A model generated the notes under the pieces. That model made no database searches, was not told the origin of the DNA, and worked only from the letters and a program-made list of their open reading frames with translations. From Candidatus Aerophobota bacterium (GTDB lineage: Bacteria > Aerophobota > Aerophobia > Aerophobales > B3-G15), in assembly GCA_021163905.1 (NCBI GenBank), contig JAGGTG010000209.1, positions 1 to 17,368 of the forward strand: DNA of 17,368 nt. The letters run 5' to 3'. Every line of letters starts with the position of its first letter. The stretch's first letter is position 1. Position numbers and translations under genes: made by a program. Shown here one piece after another: positions 1-6,848 of the stretch.

Positions 1-83
1 TTGCGTCCTTGAGTCAGTTGTTTAAAGCAACGTTGAGCGTAGAACCTCGAACATAGAACGTATATACGCATCAACTGATCAAC
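1..83 (+). repeat. Dispersed intergenic repeat, copy 1 (left end outside window)
   Basis: Positions 20-60 align without gaps to 13479-13519 with 36 of 41 bases identical. A 23-bp core (38-60 against 13498-13520 minus one, i.e. 13497-13519) is identical. The core is built of three heptamers ending in GAAC (gtagaac, ctcgaac, atagaac). Both copies then carry acgcatcaac (66-75 here). To the left, GTC occurs at 5 and 13, an 8-bp step like the array at 13313-13481, so the tandem array probably continues leftward off the window. No coding potential is visible. Family name unknown to me. Confidence 0.8.
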
Positions 84-107
84 TGGCACTACATTAAAAC
101 CTGTAAT

Positions 108-135
108 TTGACATTCCAAAAGCTTTTTATAGAAT
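108..135 (+). promoter_or_regulatory. Probable sigma-70-type promoter for lysS operon
   Basis: TTGACA (108-113, perfect -35) is followed after 16 bp by TAGAAT (130-135, one mismatch to the -10 consensus). Transcription would start near 142, only about a dozen bases before the ATG at 155. The leader would be very short and lacks a clear Shine-Dalgarno motif. It is the only good promoter-like site before the long + strand gene block, and it follows directly on the repeat. Confidence 0.6.
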
Positions 136-154
136 AAGTTGCAAATAAATTTAG

Positions 155-1618
155 ATGGTGCTTAAAATGCCTTTACCAGAGGATGAGCTGGTTAAAGAAA
201 GAAAAGAAAAATTAGCCCAGTGGATTAAATTGGTGGGTAATCCTTACTGGGAGAGATTTTCTCCCCAGGATAAAATTAAAAAAATAAGGGAGAAATTCGG
301 CCAGATAAAAAAGGGTGAAAAGACCGCTGTTAATGTTAGTATAGCAGGAAGGGTGATTGCCCAGAGGGCACATGGTAAGGCAACTTTTTTTGATTTAAAG
401 GATGGAACAGATAAAATCCAGCTTTACGGTAGATTTGACAGGTTAAATGATAAATACGAGCTTTTATCTAAAATTGATATAGGAGATATTATTGGTGTCA
501 AAGGTGAGGTTTTTAAAACACACACAGGGGAGCTGACAGTTGAGATAGAAGATTTTACTCTCCTTGCAAAATCTCTCCATCCTCTACCTGAGAAATGGCA
601 CGGACTTCAGGATGTTGAGATCCGTTACCGTAAAAGGTGGCTTGATCTTCTGGTGAATCCCCGGGTAAAGGAGATTTTTTTAGCCAGAGGGAAGATAGTA
701 AAAACTATAAGAGAATTTCTTGATAAAAGAGATTTTATAGAAGTCGAGACACCCATAATGCAGTATGTTCCCGGAGGTGCTACTGCTCGCCCCTTTAAGA
801 CATACCATAATGCTCTGGGTAGAGATTTTTATCTGAGAATAGCTCCCGAGCTTTATCTTAAAAAACTCGTGGTAGGAGGGTTGGAGAAGATTTACGAGAT
901 GAATAAAAATTTCAGAAATGAAGGTATAGATAGATTCCATAATCCTGAGTTTACCATGCTTGAGCTTTACCAGGCCTATGCAAATTATTTTGATATAATG
1001 CAGCTTACGCAGGATATTATATGTGAGGTAGCTTATAAATTAAAGGGGAGTTTAAAAGTTCAGTATGCTGATACTGAAATTGACTTTTCTCCTCCCTGGA
1101 GGAAAATTACCTTTAAAGACGCTCTCCGAGAAATAGGGAAAATTGAAGTTGATTGGACCAATGAGGAAAATTTAAGGGAGGTTGCCAAAAGTAAAGGCCT
1201 TAATGTGGAGGGACTTTCGAAATCTCAGATCCTGGATCATCTGCTTGACAAGAGTGTTGTTCCTCATTTAATTCAACCTACAATCATCTATGATTATCCT
1301 TTTGAAACAGCTCCTCTTGCTAAAAGAAAAAAGGAAGATCCCTTGCTGGTAGAAAGATTTGAGCTTTTTGTTAGTGGATGGGAGATTGCAAATGCCTATT
1401 CTGAGTTAAATGATCCCCTGGAGCAAAGAGAGAGACTAAAAAGATCTGCTGATGAGAGATTTATAGATGAGGATTTTTTGGAAGCACTGGAATACGGAAT
1501 GCCCCCTACCGGAGGATTGGGAATAGGGATAGACAGGTTAGTTATGCTTTTCACTAATTCTGCCTCTATCAGGGAAGTTATTTTATTTCCCCAATTAAGG
1601 CCAAAAAAGATAACTTAA
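155..1618 (+). CDS. lysS: Lysyl-tRNA synthetase, class II
   Basis: This enzyme charges tRNA-Lys with lysine using ATP, in the cytoplasm. At 487 residues it has the usual length of bacterial LysS. An N-terminal OB-fold anticodon-binding domain (about residues 58-140, starting VNVSIAGRV) precedes the class II catalytic core. Motif 1 lies around 186-214 (FIEVETPIM then PGGATARPF). Motif 2 lies around 246-272, with the ATP-binding arginine in FRNEGID (253-259) and HNPEFTMLE. Motif 3 is GIGIDRL (456-462). All signature residues are present, so it should be active. The start is uncertain: ATG at 155 has no Shine-Dalgarno motif, while ATG at 167 has a weak GGTG upstream and gives a protein four residues shorter. 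It is the first gene after the promoter at 108-135; ilvE follows after 11 bp, preceded by AAGGAGAG. Confidence 0.97.
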   Translation: MVLKMPLPEDELVKERKEKLAQWIKLVGNPYWERFSPQDKIKKIREKFGQIKKGEKTAVNVSIAGRVIAQRAHGKATFFDLKDGTDKIQLYGRFDRLNDKYELLSKIDIGDIIGVKGEVFKTHTGELTVEIEDFTLLAKSLHPLPEKWHGLQDVEIRYRKRWLDLLVNPRVKEIFLARGKIVKTIREFLDKRDFIEVETPIMQYVPGGATARPFKTYHNALGRDFYLRIAPELYLKKLVVGGLEKIYEMNKNFRNEGIDRFHNPEFTMLELYQAYANYFDIMQLTQDIICEVAYKLKGSLKVQYADTEIDFSPPWRKITFKDALREIGKIEVDWTNEENLREVAKSKGLNVEGLSKSQILDHLLDKSVVPHLIQPTIIYDYPFETAPLAKRKKEDPLLVERFELFVSGWEIANAYSELNDPLEQRERLKRSADERFIDEDFLEALEYGMPPTGGLGIGIDRLVMLFTNSASIREVILFPQLRPKKIT

Positions 1619-1629
1619 AGGAGAGATAA

Positions 1630-2529
1630 ATGGGCCAGTGGGTATATTTAAATGGGGAGTATGTCCCCCAGGAGGCAGCTAAAATATCTGTTTTTGATCA
1701 TGGCTTTCTTTATGGAGATGGTGTTTTTGAAGGAATAAGAGCCTATAAAGGCAAGGTATTTAAACTGGATGAACATCTTGAGCGACTTTTCAAATCTGCC
1801 AAAGCTATATCCCTGGAAATTCCACTTTCTCGGGAGCAGCTAAAGGAGAAGATCCTTGAAACTCTAAGGAAAAATGAGCTTTACGATGCCTATATAAGAC
1901 TGGTTGTTTCAAGAGGTGAGGGGGATCTTGGATTAGACCCTGCGAAGTGTCCTTACCCTCAAATTATAATAATAGCAGATAAGATAAGTATATACCCGGA
2001 GAAGCTTTATGAGGAAGGGCTGGAGGTTATTACCGTATCTACAAGGAGAAATATACCCTCAGCTATTGATCCACGTATTAAATCTCTTAACTACCTGAAT
2101 AATATCCTTGCTAAAATCGAGGCATCAGCAAGAGGTGTTCCCGAAGCTATAATGTTAAATAAAGACGGATATATAGCCGAATGTACCGGTGATAATTTAT
2201 TTATTGTTGAAAGGGGAGTTTTGATAACACCTCCCACCTGGGTGGGAATTCTGGAAGGTATAACAAGGAACGTTGTTATTGAACTTGCCAGAAATGAGAA
2301 TATCCCTGTAGAGGAGAAAGTTTTTACTCCTTCAGAGCTGTACAGTAGTGATGAGTGTTTTCTTACAGGAACCGCTGCTGAGGTTATACCTGTTACAAAG
2401 GTTGATGGAAGAGCTATAGGAGATGGTAGAGTTGGGAGGATAACCAAAAAATTGATTCAAAGTTTTAGAGAACTTACTGGAAAAGAAGGTGTCCCAATTT
2501 ATCAGGAAAAGGAGGAAAAAAGTGGCTAA
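1630..2529 (+). CDS. ilvE: Branched-chain amino-acid aminotransferase
   Basis: This is a PLP-dependent fold-type IV transaminase. It catalyses the last step of valine, leucine and isoleucine synthesis, moving the amino group of glutamate onto the 2-oxo acids. At 299 residues it matches the usual length. Visible features are the N-terminal FDHGFLYGDGVFEGIR segment (22-37), the PLP lysine K151 in IKSLNYLNN, E184 in AECTGDNLF, and the phosphate-binding TGTAAEVIPV (246-255). The pattern fits the IlvE group better than D-amino-acid transaminase or aminodeoxychorismate lyase, though substrate range within fold IV cannot be fixed by motif alone. A strong AAGGAGAG precedes the ATG. The 3' end overlaps ilvC by 8 bp and carries the ilvC ribosome binding site, suggesting coupled translation. 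Confidence 0.93.
   Translation: MGQWVYLNGEYVPQEAAKISVFDHGFLYGDGVFEGIRAYKGKVFKLDEHLERLFKSAKAISLEIPLSREQLKEKILETLRKNELYDAYIRLVVSRGEGDLGLDPAKCPYPQIIIIADKISIYPEKLYEEGLEVITVSTRRNIPSAIDPRIKSLNYLNNILAKIEASARGVPEAIMLNKDGYIAECTGDNLFIVERGVLITPPTWVGILEGITRNVVIELARNENIPVEEKVFTPSELYSSDECFLTGTAAEVIPVTKVDGRAIGDGRVGRITKKLIQSFRELTGKEGVPIYQEKEEKSG
2511..2515 (+). promoter_or_regulatory. Ribosome binding site that fixes the ilvC start
   Basis: GGAGG ends 6 bases before GTG 2522, the ideal spacing. An upstream ATG at 2489 would add 11 lysine/arginine-rich residues (SQFIRKRRKK) that are only the ilvE tail read in another frame. The ATG at 2531 lies 15 bases from this motif, which is too far. GTG 2522 gives the usual IlvC N-terminus, (M)AKMYYDKDAD. 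Confidence 0.85.
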
Positions 2530-3517
2530 AATGTATTACGATAAGGATGCAGATATCAAGTTAATAGAGGAAAAAGTGGTTGGTGTAATTGGTTATGGAA
2601 ATCAGGGTCATGCCCAGGCTCAAAATCTAAGAGATAGTGGAGTTAAAGTTATAGTGGGGGAGCTTGAGGGAAGCCCTAACTGGTATAAAGCCAAAGATGC
2701 AGGATTTGAAGTAATGAAAGCATCAGAACTGGTAGGTAAGGTTGATGTTATCCACATACTAATTCCCGATGAATATCAGCCAGCTCTTTATAAAAAAGAT
2801 ATAGCTAATAATCTTAAAGAGGGAGCTGCCTTAGGTTTTTCCCATGGATTTAATATTCACTTTCATCAGATAATTCCTCCTTCAAATGTTGATGTTTTTA
2901 TGGTAGCTCCAAAAGGGCCAGGGGTTCTGGTTCGCAAGATGTATGAACAGGGGAAAGGTGTTCCCTGTCTTATAGCAGTTTATCAGGATGCAACCGGGAA
3001 GGCAAAGGATTTAGCCTTGTCCTTTGCCAAAGCTATAGGAGGAACAAGAGCAGGAGTTATAGAAACGACATTCGCTGAGGAAACAGAAACCGACCTTTTT
3101 GGAGAGCAGGTGGTTCTTTGCGGAGGTGTTACCTCTCTTATTAAATCTGGATTTGAGACTCTCGTGGAAGCAGGTTATCAGCCGGAGATGGCTTATTTTG
3201 AGTGTCTGCATGAGTTAAAACTCATAGTTGATTTAATTCATGAATCAGGGCTTTCCGGAATGAGAGATGCAATTAGTAATACCGCTGAATATGGTGATCT
3301 TACAAGAGGACCGAGAATCATAAACGATCAGGTTAAAAAGGAAATGAAAAAAATACTGGATGAGATAAGATCAGGCGAATTTGCAAGGGAGTGGATTTTA
3401 GAAAATATGGCCAATCGCCCGGTTTACAGTGCTTTAAGAAAGAAGGATAAGGAGCATTTAATTGAAAAGGTGGGTGCTAAATTAAGAGAAATGATGTCCT
3501 GGATAAAAGAGAAATAA
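2522..3517 (+). CDS. ilvC: Ketol-acid reductoisomerase, class I
   Basis: This enzyme isomerises and reduces 2-acetolactate (or 2-aceto-2-hydroxybutyrate) to the dihydroxy acid with NAD(P)H and Mg2+, the second common step of valine/isoleucine synthesis. From the GTG start it has 331 residues, the normal class I (short) length. The Rossmann motif GYGNQGHAQA spans 24-33. The C-terminal knotted domain has the metal-binding acidic residues in EETETDLFGEQ (186-196), followed by ECLHELKLIVDLI (227-239). The cofactor loop (VGELEGSPNW, 45-54) is odd: in NADPH enzymes it usually reads like VGLRKGSASW, but here the arginine and the second serine are lost and two glutamates are present (see findings). 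It overlaps ilvE by 8 bp; ilvN follows after 9 bp with AAGGAG upstream. Confidence 0.96.
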   Translation: MAKMYYDKDADIKLIEEKVVGVIGYGNQGHAQAQNLRDSGVKVIVGELEGSPNWYKAKDAGFEVMKASELVGKVDVIHILIPDEYQPALYKKDIANNLKEGAALGFSHGFNIHFHQIIPPSNVDVFMVAPKGPGVLVRKMYEQGKGVPCLIAVYQDATGKAKDLALSFAKAIGGTRAGVIETTFAEETETDLFGEQVVLCGGVTSLIKSGFETLVEAGYQPEMAYFECLHELKLIVDLIHESGLSGMRDAISNTAEYGDLTRGPRIINDQVKKEMKKILDEIRSGEFAREWILENMANRPVYSALRKKDKEHLIEKVGAKLREMMSWIKEK

Positions 3518-3526
3518 GGAGATAAT

Positions 3527-4009
3527 ATGAAACACCTTATTTCTGTAGAGGTTGAGAATAGATTTGGAATTCTGGCAAGGATAGCCTCTCTTTTTAGTGC
3601 AAGAGGATTTAACATTGATAGTTTAGCTGTTGGTGAAACAGAGGATCCAACTGTTTCCCGAATAACAATGGTTGTTCCTGGAGATGATCAGGTTATTGAA
3701 CAGGTTATCAAGCAGTTGAGGAAATTAATTGATGTCATAAAGGTAGTGGATCTTACCAACCAGCCAACCGTTACCAGGGAACTTGTACTTGTAAGGGTTA
3801 GTGCGAGAGGAAGAGAACGAGATGAAGTTATGAGATTGGTTGATATATTTAGAGCACGGATAGTTGATGTTCATCCGGAAAGTCTTACTCTGGAGGTAAC
3901 AGGTGATGAGGAGAAGATAGAAGGTCTTTTAACTCTTTTGAGACCATTTGGTATAAAAAAGCTCGTTAGAACCGGGAAAGTTGCACTGGCAAGGGAATAC
4001 AAAGGTTAG
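3527..4009 (+). CDS. ilvN: Acetolactate synthase small (regulatory) subunit
   Basis: This is the regulatory subunit of acetohydroxyacid synthase. It binds valine and stimulates the TPP-dependent large subunit IlvB, which catalyses the first common step of branched-chain amino-acid synthesis. It has 160 residues, typical for IlvN/IlvH. The N-terminal ACT domain is clear (VEVENRFGILARIASLFSAR, then GFNIDSLAVG and SRITMVV). The C-terminal half (from about residue 84, TRELVLVRVSA) matches the small-subunit C-terminal domain. No catalytic large subunit is present in this window, and the gene sits after ilvC rather than between ilvB and ilvC, so ilvB must lie elsewhere. AAGGAG sits 5 bases before the ATG. 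Confidence 0.94.
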   Translation: MKHLISVEVENRFGILARIASLFSARGFNIDSLAVGETEDPTVSRITMVVPGDDQVIEQVIKQLRKLIDVIKVVDLTNQPTVTRELVLVRVSARGRERDEVMRLVDIFRARIVDVHPESLTLEVTGDEEKIEGLLTLLRPFGIKKLVRTGKVALAREYKG

Positions 4010-4013
4010 GAGG
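4008..4013 (+). promoter_or_regulatory. Ribosome binding site that fixes the ndk TTG start
   Basis: AGGAGG overlaps the ilvN stop codon and ends 6 bases before TTG 4020. An ATG at 3981 in the same frame would add 13 residues encoded inside ilvN and absent from Ndk proteins. Translation from TTG 4020 gives the canonical start MERTLVLIKPDGV. Confidence 0.85.
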
Positions 4014-4019
4014 AAAAAG

Positions 4020-4472
4020 TTGGAAAGGACACTCGTTTTGATAAAACCAGATGGGGTATGTAAATCTCTTGTAGGGGAGATTATAAAAAGAATAGAAAAG
4101 GAGGGGTTTAAAATAGTTGCTTTAAAAATGGTAAGACCCGACAGAAAAAAAGTAGAGGAGTTTTATGAACCTCACAGAGGAAAGTCATTTTTCCCCGGGC
4201 TTGTCGATTTTATGCTTACCGCTCCATCTGTTGCCATGGTTGTTGAGGGAGAAAATGTTATAAGAAAAGTGAGAGAACTTATAGGGGAAAGGGTTCCTGT
4301 TGAGGCTTCACCTGGAACCATAAGGGGTGATTTTGGATCAGATGGTAGAAGAAATATAGTTCATGGTTCTGATTCTGTTGAATCTGCAAGTAGAGAGATA
4401 AGGTGTTTTTTCTCCTCGCATGAAATTTTCTCCTACAGTGAAAAGGACTGGCTTAACAGCGAACCAGGATAG
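4020..4472 (+). CDS. ndk: Nucleoside diphosphate kinase
   Basis: This enzyme transfers the gamma-phosphate between nucleoside di- and triphosphates through a phospho-histidine intermediate, balancing NTP and dNTP pools. From the TTG start it has 150 residues, the usual bacterial length being 140-150. It begins ERTLVLIKPDGV; the KPDG lysine contacts the phosphate. The active-site histidine is H115 in RRNIVHGSDSVESA, and the preceding SPGTIRGDFG (98-106) is also conserved. All catalytic residues are visible. It begins 10 bp after the ilvN stop and the DUF1015 gene follows after 10 bp, preceded by AGGAGA, so it belongs to the same unit. A branched-chain amino-acid role is not implied. Confidence 0.96.
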   Translation: MERTLVLIKPDGVCKSLVGEIIKRIEKEGFKIVALKMVRPDRKKVEEFYEPHRGKSFFPGLVDFMLTAPSVAMVVEGENVIRKVRELIGERVPVEASPGTIRGDFGSDGRRNIVHGSDSVESASREIRCFFSSHEIFSYSEKDWLNSEPG

Positions 4473-4482
4473 GAGAAGATAG

Positions 4483-5745
4483 ATGCTTTTAATACGTCCT
4501 TTCAGAGGAATAGTTTATAATAAAGAAAAAATAGGTGATTTAAGCAGAGTGGTAGCTCCTCCTTATGATGTTATATCACCTGAGGAGCAGAACTTTTACT
4601 ATCAGCTTCATCCCTTTAATATTATAAGAATCATCCTGGGAAAAGAGCAAAAGGGGGATAATTCCAGGGAAAATAAGTATACAAGGGCAGCAAGATTTTT
4701 TAGAGAATGGCTTTCCTCCGGGATTTTGAAAAAAGAAGATGTTCCATCAATTTACATTTACGGTCAGGAATATACAGTTGAAGGGGAAAAATTTAAAAGA
4801 AAAGGGTTTATCGCTTTGATGAGGTTAGAGGAGTTTGGAACAGGAACTGTTTTCCCCCATGAGCATATATTCCCGGAGCCCCAGCAGGACAGGTTAAGTT
4901 TAATGCTTAACTGCCGGGCTAATCTATCAGCTATATTTTCTTTTTTTGCCGATCCTTCCTGTGAGATTGACAGACTAATGGAAAAATCACGATTAATTTA
5001 TGAGTTTGAAGATGTTGAGGGAATAAAGCACAGCTTATCAGCTATACGGGATCAGAAAACGGTTAATTTGATCTGTCAAATTATGCAGGATAAGAAAATT
5101 TTCATTGCTGATGGCCACCATCGTTACTTTACCGCTCTTAAACTTAGAGACAGGTTAAGAAGAGACTCATCATCTTATGTGATGATGTATTTTTTAAATA
5201 CAAAATCATCTCCTGTTACTATTCTTCCCGTACATCGCCTTATAGGGGGATTAAGATCTGATGAATTTCATAAACTTATAGAGGGAGTTAAAAGATTTTT
5301 TTATCTGGAGCGTCTTGGGAGAGCTTCTGAAAAGAAAAAGGAAGATGATTTAAAAAGAAGGATGTTATTTAAAGTTAAAAGCACAAAAAATACTATTTTT
5401 GGAATGTACTGCAGGGAGGAAGGTTATTCTCTATTAATTCCAAAAGATGGGGTCTCTTTCCCAAAAAAGGTAAACTCAGCTATTCTTGATGATCTTGTAA
5501 GAGGTATACTGGGGAAAAACGAGCTGGAGAAAGGTAGAGAAATTGATTTTACCACTGATGTAAACTTAGCTATAGATAAGGTGAGGAAGGGGAAATTCCA
5601 GATAGCTTTTTTTCTTGCTCCAGTATCAGTTGAACAGATAAAAAATGTAGCTCTTGCCGGTGAGAAAATGCCTCCCAAGTCAACTTATTTTTACCCAAAA
5701 CTTATATCCGGCCTGGTTATGAGAGATCTTGAAGATGCAGTTTAA
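4483..5745 (+). CDS. DUF1015 family protein (function unknown)
   Basis: A 420-residue soluble protein of the DUF1015 family (PF06245). The biochemical function is not established as far as I know. Family hallmarks are the start IRPFRGIVYN, VVAPPYDVISPEEQ (23-36), HPFNIIRI (43-50), PHEHIFPEPQQDR (125-137), CRANLSAIFSFF (144-155), ADGHHRY (209-215) and TILPVHRLI (246-254). The clusters of conserved histidine, aspartate and arginine in PHEH and ADGHHRY look like an active site, which is inference. There is no signal peptide or membrane segment. The ATG has AGGAGA 6 bases upstream. The 3' end overlaps the dprA start by 11 bp, suggesting coupling. Family members often turn up near serine or amino-acid metabolism genes, but nothing here identifies a substrate. 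Confidence 0.9.
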   Translation: MLLIRPFRGIVYNKEKIGDLSRVVAPPYDVISPEEQNFYYQLHPFNIIRIILGKEQKGDNSRENKYTRAARFFREWLSSGILKKEDVPSIYIYGQEYTVEGEKFKRKGFIALMRLEEFGTGTVFPHEHIFPEPQQDRLSLMLNCRANLSAIFSFFADPSCEIDRLMEKSRLIYEFEDVEGIKHSLSAIRDQKTVNLICQIMQDKKIFIADGHHRYFTALKLRDRLRRDSSSYVMMYFLNTKSSPVTILPVHRLIGGLRSDEFHKLIEGVKRFFYLERLGRASEKKKEDDLKRRMLFKVKSTKNTIFGMYCREEGYSLLIPKDGVSFPKKVNSAILDDLVRGILGKNELEKGREIDFTTDVNLAIDKVRKGKFQIAFFLAPVSVEQIKNVALAGEKMPPKSTYFYPKLISGLVMRDLEDAV

Positions 5746-6847
5746 AAAAGATGATAACAAACTGCAAAGTAAAATAGAAACCTGTATTTTACTCAGTAAA
5801 CTCTCCTTTTTAAGGGCAAAGGAAATAAATGAACTTCTGGAGAAATTTGGTTCCATAGATAATATTCTTTCAACCCCCCTTGAAAAACTTTTACAGATTT
5901 CTAAAATAAACAGGAGAAATCTCGAGCTTATAAAAGAAAAAGTTCCAGGCCTATCCCTGGAGGATGATTACAAACTGATAAAAAAGCTGGGAATAAAACT
6001 TGTAAGTTTTGATGGTCCTTCTTACCCTTTTAATTTAAGAAATATTTACGATCCCCCTTTTTTGCTATATGTTAGAGGAAACCTGAAAGAGGAAGATGAA
6101 AGATCAGTTGCTGTTGTTGGGACAAGAAGGCCAACTAATTATGGGAGGATGGCGGCAAAAAGGTTAGCTCGAGAGCTTGCCAGGGAACGTATTACTGTTG
6201 TTAGCGGGATGGCAAGGGGAATAGATACCGCTGCCCATGAGGGTGCTCTGGAGGAAGGTGGAAGAACTATCGCTGTTTTAGGATGTGGAGTTGACGTTGT
6301 TTACCCGCCGGAGAATAGATCGCTGATGCAGCAGATAATTGAAAGGGGAGCTGTTATCTCAGAATTTCCTCTGGGAACAAAGCCTCTTGCCTATAATTTC
6401 CCCCAGCGTAACAGAATTATAAGTGGTTTGAGCAAGGGAGTTTTAGTGGTCGAGGCTCCCTTAAAAAGTGGAGCCATGATCACAGTCAATTACGCACTGG
6501 ATCAAGGAAGGGAAGTATTTGCTGTACCTGGAATGATAACAAATCCCTATAGCAGGGGGACCAATAGGTTAATTAAAGAAGGTGCAAAGGTAGTTGAAGA
6601 TATTTCCGATATTTTAGAGGAGTTAGGTTTTCCATCTTTAAAAGAGGATAAAGTTCCAGTTGATCTTCAACTTTCATTTGAAGAAAAAACCGTACTGGAC
6701 AAGTTATGTTTTGATCCTGTGCATATAGATGAGATAGCTAAAGAAACCAGATTTCCAGTGGCAAAGGTTGCGGATATTTTAATGAGGCTACAGATAAAAA
6801 GAATGGTAAAAGAGTTACCGGGTAAATTATTTATCAAAGAGGGGTAA
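5735..6847 (+). CDS. dprA: DNA-processing protein DprA (Smf)
   Basis: DprA binds incoming single-stranded DNA during natural transformation and loads RecA on it. The family is also widespread in bacteria not known to be competent. From ATG 5735 it has 370 residues. A helix-hairpin-helix/SAM-like N-terminus (about 15-70) leads into YPFNLRNIYDPPFLLYVRG (97-115). The Rossmann-like core follows: VAVVGTRRPTNYG (125-137), VVSGMARGIDTAAHEGAL (155-172), FPQRNRIISGLS (222-233), and KSGAMITVNYALDQGREVFAVPG from 244. A C-terminal winged-helix region (about 312-370) matches the DprA WH domain. A TTG at 5729 would add two residues; ATG 5735 is better placed behind GAGAGA. The gene overlaps the DUF1015 gene and is followed after 1 bp by topA, the usual dprA-topA pairing. 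Confidence 0.95.
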   Translation: MQFKKDDNKLQSKIETCILLSKLSFLRAKEINELLEKFGSIDNILSTPLEKLLQISKINRRNLELIKEKVPGLSLEDDYKLIKKLGIKLVSFDGPSYPFNLRNIYDPPFLLYVRGNLKEEDERSVAVVGTRRPTNYGRMAAKRLARELARERITVVSGMARGIDTAAHEGALEEGGRTIAVLGCGVDVVYPPENRSLMQQIIERGAVISEFPLGTKPLAYNFPQRNRIISGLSKGVLVVEAPLKSGAMITVNYALDQGREVFAVPGMITNPYSRGTNRLIKEGAKVVEDISDILEELGFPSLKEDKVPVDLQLSFEEKTVLDKLCFDPVHIDEIAKETRFPVAKVADILMRLQIKRMVKELPGKLFIKEG

Positions 6848-6848
6848 T

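Noticed and set aside
2489..2521. Upstream ATG extension of IlvC
   Set aside because: The extension is the ilvE tail in another frame. The GGAGG spacing and the family N-terminus favour GTG 2522.
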